This document shows, one piece after another, positions 16,032 through 23,674 of a stretch of DNA of 64,000 bases; within the stretch, counting starts at the first letter, position 1; the number at the start of each line of letters is the position of its first letter. Made by a program: the position numbers and the translations under genes. Location: contig UQDE01000001.1 of NCBI GenBank assembly GCA_900539735.1, positions 62,001-126,000 on the forward strand, read 5' to 3'. Under the pieces are notes generated by a model. The model was not told where the DNA came from. It ran no database searches and saw only the letters and a program-made list of their open reading frames with translations. This DNA is from an uncultured Collinsella sp. Lineage in GTDB: Bacteria > Actinomycetota > Coriobacteriia > Coriobacteriales > Coriobacteriaceae.

Positions 16032-16157
16032 ATGACCGATCTGACTGATTTTGTGAAGCTCCTGACCGCTTTGGTCTCGCTCCTCACGGCGCTTATCGGA
16101 CTTACCGAGGCACTCAAGCAGCGTACGAAGCATAAAAAGAGGGGTCGACGCCGCTAA
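16032..16157 (+). CDS. Small hydrophobic/basic peptide, candidate type I toxin
   Basis: A 41-residue peptide starting MTDLTDFVKLLTALVSLL. One hydrophobic helix (about residues 8-28) is followed by a strongly basic tail (KQRTKHKKRGRRR), the layout of small membrane toxins and holin-like peptides. The ATG at 16032 has a GGGAGG site 8 bases upstream that can be hidden in a hairpin. The 3' end of the mRNA overlaps a predicted convergent antisense RNA with its own promoter and terminator. The peptide sequence itself was not matched to a named family, so toxicity is inferred from the locus anatomy. Confidence 0.7.
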   Translation: MTDLTDFVKLLTALVSLLTALIGLTEALKQRTKHKKRGRRR

Positions 16158-16219
16158 GGCGATGACCCCTTAATCCAAGCAACGGCGCTGCCCAGCTCTT
16201 CACTACTTGGGCTGCCGTC
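16134..16219 (-). ncRNA. Predicted antisense RNA (candidate type I antitoxin)
   Basis: About 85 bases on the minus strand, bounded by a promoter (-35 TTGGTA, 17 bases, -10 TAAAAT) and an intrinsic terminator. The terminator stem is AGGGGTC/GACCCCT (plus positions 140-146 and 164-170 of the 16000 block) with inner CGCC/GGCG, followed by CTTTTT. It would be complementary to the last eight codons and the 3' untranslated part of the toxin-like mRNA. Predicted from signals only; no expression data. Confidence 0.62.
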
Positions 16220-16230
16220 GACCTTATTTT
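16183..16230 (+). terminator. Terminator of the toxin-like mRNA
   Basis: Stem CGGC-GCCCA (from 16183) with TGGGC-T-GCCG (16208-16217), followed by TTATTTT (16224-16230). The plus-strand mRNA therefore ends inside the antisense promoter region, giving convergent overlapping transcripts. Confidence 0.6.
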
Positions 16231-16254
16231 ACCCACGGGCGCCGGGTTTACCAA
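16226..16254 (-). promoter_or_regulatory. Promoter of the antisense RNA
   Basis: Minus strand TTGGTA (16254-16249), 17-base spacer, TAAAAT (16231-16226). The hexamers match the vegetative consensus at 4 and 5 of 6 positions. Predicted start about 16219. Confidence 0.65.
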
Positions 16255-16296
16255 ATGGATTTTCGGTAAAGGAAGCACGGCACGCCCGCAAAAACA

Positions 16297-16947
16297 CTAC
16301 GCCCCAAGTGCCACCATGGGGATCACCGCCACGCCGTCGTCGCGTGTGTAGGCAATACTCCCCTTTCCAACCACGACCGCCAAAAACGCCGGCGCGGCAT
16401 TCTGGGCGGCAGGATTGGAGAGCACTTTCCTCTCCAGCGCCTTGAGATTTCTCGCTCCATCGTCTGCTTTCGTATCACTCAGCTTGACCTCGATAGCTCC
16501 CCAGCGCCCGTCGTGCTCAACGATCAGATCGACCTCAAGGCCCTTCTCATCTCGGAAATAATGGACACTGTTGTCGACACCGCCGTAGGTGGAAAGGAAC
16601 ACGCGCACGTCGCGCAGAACGAGGTTCTCAAAGAGCATCCCCAGCGTTTGCATATCGCCAAGCAGTCGCTCAGGGGTAGCCCCCAGCAACGCCGCCGCAA
16701 GTGACGGGTCGCAGAAGTAGCGCTTGGGGCGCACGCGAACGCGGGCCTTCGAGCGCATGGGCGGCTCCCATTCGCACAGGTCCTCGGTCAGCTTGAGCCT
16801 GTTGAAGAGGTCCAAGTACGCAGCGATGGTCCTCTCGTCGGGGCCCGCCTCACCGTACGAGGCGCCCTTTATGAGCGTCTTGTACGTGACGGCCTGGCTC
16901 TCGTTCATGGCAAGAGCTCGCAAAAGGCCGTGTGCAAGCTCGGGCGA
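16297..16947 (-). pseudogene. Truncated DUF4143-domain ATPase (C-terminal part only)
   Basis: The frame encodes the C-terminal DUF4143 region of AAA_14/DUF4143 proteins: LAHGLLRALAMNESQAVTY, then YFCDPSLAAALLG, LGMLFENLVLRDVRVF, and a nuclease-like EVDLIVEHDGRWGAIEVKLS core. Full proteins are about 400 aa with an N-terminal P-loop ATPase domain. Here the frame closes at a TGA (16948-16950) and no P-loop is found upstream. In its place is a 23-bp-period repeat array. Translation from the TTG at 16923 or ATG at 16908 would give about 205 aa without ATPase. Most likely a remnant. Confidence 0.8.
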
Positions 16948-16963
16948 TCATGCGATATACGAA

Positions 16964-17062
16964 ATTACGCCATTCTCAATGCGGATTTTACGCTACTTCC
17001 AATGTAGTTTTTACGCCGTTGCGGATGTAGTTTTTACGCTATGTTCATTGAAGGTTTTACGC
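16964..17062. repeat. Array with exact 23-bp period
   Basis: The motif TTTACGC (first copy ATTACGC) ends at 16970, 16993, 17016, 17039 and 17062, exactly 23 bases apart. The middle of units two and three is also alike (ATGTAGTT), while other bases vary. It lies between the truncated DUF4143 gene and the xdhD terminator. Too short and irregular for CRISPR; could be a protein-binding iteron. Confidence 0.8.
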
Positions 17063-17142
17063 TTGGCATCCTTAGCGCGACGCTCGCTCAACCCCTGACC
17101 ACCGGATTGCCCGAATTCCGGGACGCAGTTTCCGCTCCAAAC

Positions 17143-17175
17143 AAAAAGGCCCCGACTCGCGATGGAACCGGGGCC
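17143..17175 (-). terminator. Terminator of the xdhD operon
   Basis: Minus-strand stem CGGGGCC/GGCCCCG (plus 17148-17154 and 17169-17175) followed by TTTTTG. It lies 70 bases past the xdhD stop and closes the permease-ssnA-ygfK-ferredoxin-xdhD unit. Confidence 0.85.
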
Positions 17176-17244
17176 AAAGGCACAGCATATACAGTTGATG
17201 CTGAGCATGGACGGCCCGTCAGCAAGGGTCGTCCGCACCCTACC

Positions 17245-20022
17245 CTACCCGCGGTGACGAGCGCGGCTGTACGGGGTATCCACCATGGGCAGATTTGGAC
17301 GCAGCTTACCGTCAAACGCGCGGTAGGCGTTCTGCACGGCGGGCGCCGTGGGGATCGTTGCGATCTCGCCAATGCCCTTGCCGCCGTATGCCACGGGCAA
17401 CAGCTCGTCCTTCTCCACGTAGATGGCGTGGATATCCGGAATCTCGGGCGCTCGGAACAGCCCGAGCGTGCCGTACCTGGCCTGGGGTACGCAGTCCTTG
17501 AGCGGCCAATCCTCGGTAAGCGCATAGCCCATACCCATGAGCACGCCGCCTTCGATCTGACCCTGGATGGAGATGGGGTTGACCACCTTGCCGGAATCGT
17601 GCGCGGCATAGACCTCGCTCACGCGGCCGTCATCATCCAGAATGACCACATGCGTGGCAAAACCGTAGCAGATGTGGCTCTTGGGGTTGGGAACGTCGGC
17701 ACCCAGCTTGTCGGTCGGCTCCAGATACACGTAGCCAAACTCGCATCCCTCGAGTGCCTTGATGGCGGCCGCGGGATCCTGAGGATGCATGCCCTGGCCA
17801 GCGACGAGCTCCTGCGTGTGCAGCTGATAGGCGCGACCGTCGTCGTACTCGATCTTGACGCCGTCGCCATGCGCGCTCACGGGAGCGTCGGGTGCGGGCT
17901 TGCCGGCCTCGATGTCAAGCATGGCATCGCGCAGCAGGAAGGCGGCACCGCGCACGGCCTCGCCGGTCACGACCGTCTGACGCGAGCCAGACGTGGTACC
18001 GGAGTCGGGGGCGTTCTCGGTCGAGCACTCGCCGTTGGCAATGCAGCTCAGCGGCAGACCGCAGGCCTCGGCAACGTCCTGCAAAAAGACGGTGTTGCAG
18101 CCCTGGCCGATGTCGGACGTGGCAGCGTAGACCACGGCACGGCCATCCTCGATGCGAATCTTGCAGCGGCCGGCATCGGGCAGGCCGACGCCCACGCCGG
18201 CGTTCTTCATGGCACAGGCGATGCCAGCGTGGCCGGGATGCGCGTAGTAGGCATCCTTGACCTCGAGCAGCGTCTCCTTCAGCGCCGTGGAGCAGTCGGC
18301 AATCTGGCCGTTGGGCAGAATCTCGCCCGGCTCGATGGCGTTGCGGTAGCGGATCTCCCACGGATCCAGGCCGACCTTCTCGGCCAGCAGGTCGATCAGG
18401 CTCTCGAGTGCAAACTCGGACTGACAGACGCCAAAGCCGCGGTACGCGCCGGCGGGCGGGTTGTTGGTGTAGTAGCCAAAGCCGCGGATGTCGGTGTTCT
18501 GGTACTTGTAGGGGCCCACGGCATGCGTGCAGGCGCGCTCGAGCACCGGGCCGCACAGCGATGCGTAGGCGCCGGTGTCAAAGTTGATCTCGCAGTCCAG
18601 ACCGGTAAAGTTGCCCTCGGCGTCGCAACCCAGCGTAAAGGTGCCGTCCATGGCATGGCGCTTGGGATGGAACGCGAGCGACTCGGCACGCGTGAGCTTG
18701 CACTTCACAGGACGCTGGAACTTATAGGCGGCGAGCGCAGCCAGGTGCTGGATGGACACGTCCTCCTTGCCGCCAAAGCCGCCGCCCACAAGCATGGTCT
18801 CGACGACCACGCGCTCGGGCTCGTTATCCCAGCCAAACATGTGGGCGCACTCTTTGCGCGTATCGTAGGCACCCTGGTCGGTCGACTGCACCTTGACGCC
18901 GTTCTTGTACGGGAAGGCGACGGCGCACTCGGGCTCCAAGAAGGCATGCTCGGTAAAAGGCGTGGTAAAGCGCTGCGTCACGGTAAACGCGCTCTCGGCC
19001 AGCGCCTTGGCGGCGTCACCGCGCGTCACGTGACGGCTCTGGCACACGTTGTCCTTGAGCTCCACGGTATTACCAAAGGCAAAGAAGCTGTCGTGCAGAC
19101 GCGGGGCGCCCTCGGCCCTAGCCTCGACAATGTTGTGCACGGGCTCCAGCGGCTCGTAATCAATCTTTACGAGCTTCTTGGCCTTTTCAAGCGTTGCCTC
19201 GTCCTCGGCAACCACCAGCACGATGGCATCGCCCACGCAGCGGGTGATATCGCCCTGGGCGATCATAACGTCCCAGTCTTGGATAAGGTGGCCGACCTGG
19301 TTGACCGGCACGTCCTCGGCGCGCAGGATGCCCACCACGCCGGGCAGGGCCTCGGCCTTGGAGGTGTCGATGGAGAGCACGCGGGCGCGCGGATACTTGG
19401 AACGCACGGCGCTAGCGTAGGTCAGGCCCGGCTGATCGAGCTCGTCGATGTCGTCGGGATACTTGCCCTCGCCGAGCACCTTCTTGCGCACGTCGATACG
19501 GAAGGCGCGCTTGCCCACGCCGTAGTCGTCGCCGCGCTCCAAGTCCTCGTCGATCTGCTTTTCGCCGCGGAGCACCGCAGCTGCCAGCGAAATGCCCTCG
19601 ATGATCTTCTTGTAGCCGGTGCAGCGGCAGACGTTGCCGCGGATGGCGTACTTGATCTGCTCCTCGGTGGGCTCGGGGTCCTCGGCGATGAGTGCCGCGC
19701 CCGCCATGACCATGCCGGGGATGCAAAAACCGCACTGCACGGCGCCTACGGCGCCAAAGGCGTACACAAAGGCCTCGCGCACGTTCTCGGGCAGGCCCTC
19801 GACGGTCACGATGTCGCGACCAGCAGCGAGGGCGGTGGTCAGCACGCATGCCTTCACAGCCGCCCCGTCCACGTGGATGGTGCAGGTGCCGCAGGCGCCC
19901 TCGGAGCAGCCGTCCTTAGCGGAGTGAATGTGCAGGTCGTCGCGCAGGTAGCGCAGCAACGGTTTGTTCTCCGTCGTCGTGCGCTCCACGCCGTTAACGG
20001 TAAAAGTGAATTCCTGTGCCAT
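17245..20022 (-). CDS. xdhD: Selenium-dependent xanthine dehydrogenase-type molybdenum hydroxylase (XdhD)
   Basis: Purine hydroxylase/reductase with fused iron-sulfur and molybdopterin domains, 925 aa. Residues 1-150 hold two 2Fe-2S clusters: C39, C44, C47, C59 (GCSEGACGTC), then C97, C100 (QCGFCIPG) and C132, C134 (CRCTGY). The molybdopterin domain follows from about residue 175, with HAFLEPECAVAF, VGGGFGGKEDVS, PPAGAYRGFGVCQSEFALES and a late GKGIGEIATIPTAPAV. There is no FAD domain and no separate FAD subunit beside it. The neighbouring ferredoxin and YgfK are the probable electron partners. Accessory proteins XdhC, YqeB, YqeC and MocA are in the window. Urate/xanthine interconversion is the likely reaction. 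Confidence 0.92.
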   Translation of the reverse strand: MAQEFTFTVNGVERTTTENKPLLRYLRDDLHIHSAKDGCSEGACGTCTIHVDGAAVKACVLTTALAAGRDIVTVEGLPENVREAFVYAFGAVGAVQCGFCIPGMVMAGAALIAEDPEPTEEQIKYAIRGNVCRCTGYKKIIEGISLAAAVLRGEKQIDEDLERGDDYGVGKRAFRIDVRKKVLGEGKYPDDIDELDQPGLTYASAVRSKYPRARVLSIDTSKAEALPGVVGILRAEDVPVNQVGHLIQDWDVMIAQGDITRCVGDAIVLVVAEDEATLEKAKKLVKIDYEPLEPVHNIVEARAEGAPRLHDSFFAFGNTVELKDNVCQSRHVTRGDAAKALAESAFTVTQRFTTPFTEHAFLEPECAVAFPYKNGVKVQSTDQGAYDTRKECAHMFGWDNEPERVVVETMLVGGGFGGKEDVSIQHLAALAAYKFQRPVKCKLTRAESLAFHPKRHAMDGTFTLGCDAEGNFTGLDCEINFDTGAYASLCGPVLERACTHAVGPYKYQNTDIRGFGYYTNNPPAGAYRGFGVCQSEFALESLIDLLAEKVGLDPWEIRYRNAIEPGEILPNGQIADCSTALKETLLEVKDAYYAHPGHAGIACAMKNAGVGVGLPDAGRCKIRIEDGRAVVYAATSDIGQGCNTVFLQDVAEACGLPLSCIANGECSTENAPDSGTTSGSRQTVVTGEAVRGAAFLLRDAMLDIEAGKPAPDAPVSAHGDGVKIEYDDGRAYQLHTQELVAGQGMHPQDPAAAIKALEGCEFGYVYLEPTDKLGADVPNPKSHICYGFATHVVILDDDGRVSEVYAAHDSGKVVNPISIQGQIEGGVLMGMGYALTEDWPLKDCVPQARYGTLGLFRAPEIPDIHAIYVEKDELLPVAYGGKGIGEIATIPTAPAVQNAYRAFDGKLRPNLPMVDTPYSRARHRG

Positions 20023-20034
20023 GGTGATTCCCTT

Positions 20035-20514
20035 CTACACGCCGGCGGCGATGCCGGTGCGATCGTGGATGGCGCCATGCGGGCACACGACGGCGCACAT
20101 GCCGCACGACAGGCAGTCCGTGCCGTCGATATGGGCGCAGTTGTCCTCGATGCGGATGGCTCCGGCGGGGCACTTTTTGGCGCACATGCCGCAGCCGATA
20201 CAGCTGGTGTCGCAGATCTTGCGGGCGATGGCACCCTTATCGGTGTTGTTGCAGCGCACCAGGATGTTCTGGTAGCCGGGGACGAAGGCGATCACGTGCT
20301 GCGGGCACGCCATGCCGCACAGGCCACAGCCCGTGCACTTGGAGCGGTCCACGCGGGCGACGCCATCGACCAGCGCAATGGCGCCGTGGGGGCAGGCCGT
20401 GACGCAGGCGCCACAGCCAATGCAGCCTTCGCTGCAGCGGGCGTCGCCGCCTGCGGAGGCGCAACCGCTTCCGCAGGCAACGTAGGCCACGTTATGTTGA
20501 ATGGATTTGGCCAT
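20035..20514 (-). CDS. Four-cluster 4Fe-4S ferredoxin-like protein
   Basis: Electron-transfer protein of 159 aa with four CxxCxxCxxxC motifs at about residues 31-41, 60-70, 105-115 and 134-144, plus extra N-terminal cysteines. No membrane segment. It starts 11 bases after ygfK and ends 12 bases before xdhD, so all three are translated from one message. E. coli has the FAD subunit ygfM near xdhD; this ferredoxin occupies a comparable place and could pass electrons between XdhD and YgfK. That relay is inference. Confidence 0.88.
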   Translation of the reverse strand: MAKSIQHNVAYVACGSGCASAGGDARCSEGCIGCGACVTACPHGAIALVDGVARVDRSKCTGCGLCGMACPQHVIAFVPGYQNILVRCNNTDKGAIARKICDTSCIGCGMCAKKCPAGAIRIEDNCAHIDGTDCLSCGMCAVVCPHGAIHDRTGIAAGV

Positions 20515-20525
20515 AAGAGACTCGC

Positions 20526-23525
20526 CTATTTCTTAAGAAGGTACGAATAGTTGTCGCGCACGGCCCTGATGGTCAGGCGGACGGCCTCGGGAAGACCGGT
20601 GTTGACGGCATCAATCGAGACGGTACGGACCGTGCCGGCGACGCGGACCTTAAAGTGATCCTCGCCCACGGCCAGGAAGCCCTCGTTCTCGGAGTTCTCC
20701 ATGTCCTCGTCGCTCCAGAACAAGGTGAGCTTGTCCTTGTAGGGACGACCCTCCTGGTAGGGGCAGAACACGGCGCAGTTGCCGCACTCGTTGCACATGC
20801 CGTCGACATGGACGACCTGATGCTTGTCCAGACCCGGAACCTTAATGGCCACGTTGGCGCGGTTGGGACACACGTCGCAGCAGACCTCGCACACCGAGCC
20901 GCAGCCCAGGCAGCGAGTCTTGGTGCAGTTGCGCTTGTCGCGGCACAGGGTGCCCTTGCGCTCGTAGCAGGTGTCCTCGCGACCGGCCTGAGCGTTCTGG
21001 TCAGCGTACTTGTTAAAGTCCACACCGGCGATGGCGCGGGCGACCTCGGCGGCGTCGGCGATAGCCTCGACCACGGTGGCCGGACCGCGGCGGCAGTCAC
21101 CGGCAGCCCAGACGCCCTCGACACCGGTCGAGGTGGCGGCAAGGCGACCACGACGGTCGTGCTCGACGCCCGCGGCGTCGTACAGGCTGGCGTCGATGCC
21201 CTCGCCCACGGCGCAGATTACCGTGGTGGCGGGCAGCTCAACGGTCTCGCCCGTGGCGACGGGACTGCGACGGCCGCTTGCATCCGGCTCGCCAAGCTCC
21301 ATGACATCGCAGGTCAGCACCGCGCCGTTGAGCGCCTTGGGCGCCAGCAGCTCGCAGAACTCAACACCGTCGGCAAGAGCAAGATCGAGCTCTTCCTCGT
21401 CGGCAGGCATCTGCTTCTTAGTGCGGCGATACACCAGACGCACGTTCTTTACGCCAGCCAGGCGCTTGGCCACGCGGGCGGCGTCCATGGCGGTGTTGCC
21501 GGCGCCGATGACTACGACGTCCTCGCCCAGCTCGAGCTTCTCGCCCTTCTTGGCGGCCTCGAGGAACTCCAGCACGTCGAGCTCGGCACCCTCGCCCAGA
21601 CCCGCAGAGCCAGGCATCCAGGCACCGGTGGCTACGACCACGTCGGTAAAGCCCTGGGCCTTGAGCTCGTCAATGGACTCCACGCGAGCGTTGAGCTGCA
21701 CCTTAGCGCCAAAGGCCAGGCAGAGCTCGGCATCGTGGGAGATGTCGTCGCTCGCGATGCGGAACTCGGGGATGACGTGACGGACCACGCCGCCGAGCGA
21801 ATCGCGGGCCTCAAAGATGGTGACGGGCACGCCGGCACGCGTCAGGAAGAACGCCGTCGCCAGGCCGGCCGGGCCGCCGCCGATAACGGCAACGTTGTGC
21901 TCGCCGTCGTTTGCGATGGCCTGGGCGCGTAGCTTGGGCAGCACGGCGGTCATGGCCTCGCGGGCGGCCTTGAGCTTGCTGGCGCGAATCTGGGCGCCCT
22001 CGGGCTCGTAGAACGCACGCTCGCAGGCACGGCCGCAGGGATGCGGGCAGATGGTGCCGGTAATGAACGGCAGGGCGTTGCGCTCGATGATGATGTTGAG
22101 CGCATCCTCGTAGCGGCCCTCGTCAACAGCCGCCAGGTAGGCGGGAATATCCTGCTGGATAGGGCAGCTCGTACGGCACGGCGTCGTAAAGCAGTCGGAA
22201 AGCGGGCTCTTGCCGGCGACCTTGCGGTCGGGCAGCGGGCGCAGCGGCTTCTTGTAGAGCGGGTTGGTGAGCGAGTCGGTCTGAATCGCGGTCACGGCCT
22301 CGGGCGAAATGCCCTCAAACGGCTTGCCGTCCAGGTCGGTAAACTCACCGGCCATCTGACTAAAGCGCTCGTAGCCACCGGGCTTGAGAACGTCGGTCGC
22401 CAGGGTGACGGGCCAAATACCGGCGTCATACAGGGCGCGGATGTTGTAGACCGTGGCGCCACCGGAGTAGCTGATGCGCAGCTTGCCATCGAACTGCTCG
22501 GTAATGCGGCGGGCAGCCTCGATGGTCAGCGAGAACAGCGAACGACCGGACATGTACATCTCGGTGGAGGGCAGCTCGTTCCTCGTCACGTCGACGGGGA
22601 ACGTGTTGGTCAGCTTGACGCCAAACTCCAGGCCGCGCTCGGCGCACAGGGCAATCAGGCGCTCGAACATGGGCACGGCGTCGGCCCACTGCAGGTCCTC
22701 GCGGAAGTGCGTGTCATCGAAGACGATGTAGTCAAAGCCCAGCTCGTTGAGGCGCTGACGTGCAAACTCATAGCCCAGCAGCGTGGGGTTGCACTTGATG
22801 TAGGTATTGAGGTCCTTCTCGGTGATGAGGTAGGTCGCGATGCGCTCGATCTCCGCCGGCGGGCAGCCGTGCAGGGTGGACTCGGTGATGGAGTTGGAGA
22901 CGCGTGCCGGGATGGACTCGACAAACGCGGCGTCGACATGCTCAAACTTGTCCAGGTTGGCAAGCGCCCATGCGCGGCACTCGTTCCAGACGTCGGAGCC
23001 GCTGGCATCCTTCATGCCCTCGATGTAGGCATCGACCTTGGGGCTCTTAATACCCTCCAGGTCATAACCCACGGACATGTTGAAGACAAATCCGTCCGGG
23101 CTTCCCAGGCCGTACTCGCGAGCGATCAGGTGGCAGGCGAACCATGCCTTCACGTACTCGGCAAAGGCCTGCGGAACCTCGAGCTCGGTCGACCACTCGC
23201 AGTTGTAGCACTCGTCCTGCGCCACGATGCAGGGCTTGTTCACACACTTGGAGAGCTCCTCGCCGTCCATAACCTGGACGGTCTTGAGCTCAAAGAAGCG
23301 GGAACCGGCAACGTAGGATGCCACGATGTTCTGGGCAAGCTGCGTATTGGGGCCGGCGGCCGGGCCAAACGGAGTCTCGATGCGCTCGTCAAAAATGGGA
23401 AGCGCGCCCTCCTGGTTGGTCGTGACCATCTTGCGCACGCCAAAGACGGCGCCCTGGGTCTTGTGCTCCTCGATGATCCAGTTCATCAGCTGCGAAAACG
23501 GGATCGGCCTCATGATGTCGCTCAT
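20526..23525 (-). CDS. ygfK: YgfK-family oxidoreductase (putative selenate reductase subunit)
   Basis: Large flavo/iron-sulfur protein, 999 aa from the ATG at 23523-23525 (GAGGAG site); upstream in-frame codons lack a site. The N-terminal 430 residues resemble a dihydropyrimidine dehydrogenase-like barrel. Then come a GltD-like module (CRTSCPIQQDIPAYL, VAVIGGGPAGLATAFFLTRAG, VVVIGAGNTAMDAARVA) and C-terminal 4Fe-4S motifs (CLGCGSVCEVCCDVCPN, CNECGNCAVFCP). Named after E. coli YgfK, first linked to selenate reduction and now placed in anaerobic urate/purine breakdown. It precedes the ferredoxin and xdhD. Confidence 0.92.
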   Translation of the reverse strand: MSDIMRPIPFSQLMNWIIEEHKTQGAVFGVRKMVTTNQEGALPIFDERIETPFGPAAGPNTQLAQNIVASYVAGSRFFELKTVQVMDGEELSKCVNKPCIVAQDECYNCEWSTELEVPQAFAEYVKAWFACHLIAREYGLGSPDGFVFNMSVGYDLEGIKSPKVDAYIEGMKDASGSDVWNECRAWALANLDKFEHVDAAFVESIPARVSNSITESTLHGCPPAEIERIATYLITEKDLNTYIKCNPTLLGYEFARQRLNELGFDYIVFDDTHFREDLQWADAVPMFERLIALCAERGLEFGVKLTNTFPVDVTRNELPSTEMYMSGRSLFSLTIEAARRITEQFDGKLRISYSGGATVYNIRALYDAGIWPVTLATDVLKPGGYERFSQMAGEFTDLDGKPFEGISPEAVTAIQTDSLTNPLYKKPLRPLPDRKVAGKSPLSDCFTTPCRTSCPIQQDIPAYLAAVDEGRYEDALNIIIERNALPFITGTICPHPCGRACERAFYEPEGAQIRASKLKAAREAMTAVLPKLRAQAIANDGEHNVAVIGGGPAGLATAFFLTRAGVPVTIFEARDSLGGVVRHVIPEFRIASDDISHDAELCLAFGAKVQLNARVESIDELKAQGFTDVVVATGAWMPGSAGLGEGAELDVLEFLEAAKKGEKLELGEDVVVIGAGNTAMDAARVAKRLAGVKNVRLVYRRTKKQMPADEEELDLALADGVEFCELLAPKALNGAVLTCDVMELGEPDASGRRSPVATGETVELPATTVICAVGEGIDASLYDAAGVEHDRRGRLAATSTGVEGVWAAGDCRRGPATVVEAIADAAEVARAIAGVDFNKYADQNAQAGREDTCYERKGTLCRDKRNCTKTRCLGCGSVCEVCCDVCPNRANVAIKVPGLDKHQVVHVDGMCNECGNCAVFCPYQEGRPYKDKLTLFWSDEDMENSENEGFLAVGEDHFKVRVAGTVRTVSIDAVNTGLPEAVRLTIRAVRDNYSYLLKK

Positions 23526-23599
23526 AGTGAGCTCCTCTCTGTAACGCCCGGCGAGACCGCGCGGCGGGCGCAAATACGGTGTAGCGCTAGCACAGCGCC

Positions 23600-23659
23600 G
23601 GCGACCCCGCGGAGGTCGCCTATACGCGCGTCGAATGCGGCGAAACACCCGACGCGCGT
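23600..23659. other. Hairpins between ssnA and ygfK
   Basis: Two adjacent perfect stems: GGCGACC/GGTCGCC (23600-23606, 23614-23620) and ACGCGCGTCG/CGACGCGCGT (23624-23633, 23650-23659). They lie within the ygfK leader as read on the minus strand, without T-runs. Possibly they stabilise mRNA or separate expression of the two genes. Confidence 0.55.
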
Positions 23660-23674
23660 GAATCTACTTGTGAA

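Noticed and set aside
16964..17062. CRISPR array
   Set aside because: Period is only 23 bases, the repeat part is about 7-14 bases and degenerate, and there are no cas genes.
17245..20022. Selenocysteine-containing xanthine dehydrogenase
   Set aside because: No in-frame TGA interrupts the gene. The selenium link is through a labile cofactor and accessory proteins, not selenocysteine.
17041..20550. Plus-strand open frame of about 1170 codons opposite xdhD and the ferredoxin gene
   Set aside because: It is a codon-bias shadow. Conserved cysteine motifs of XdhD and the ferredoxin are all on the minus strand, and no domain is visible in this frame.
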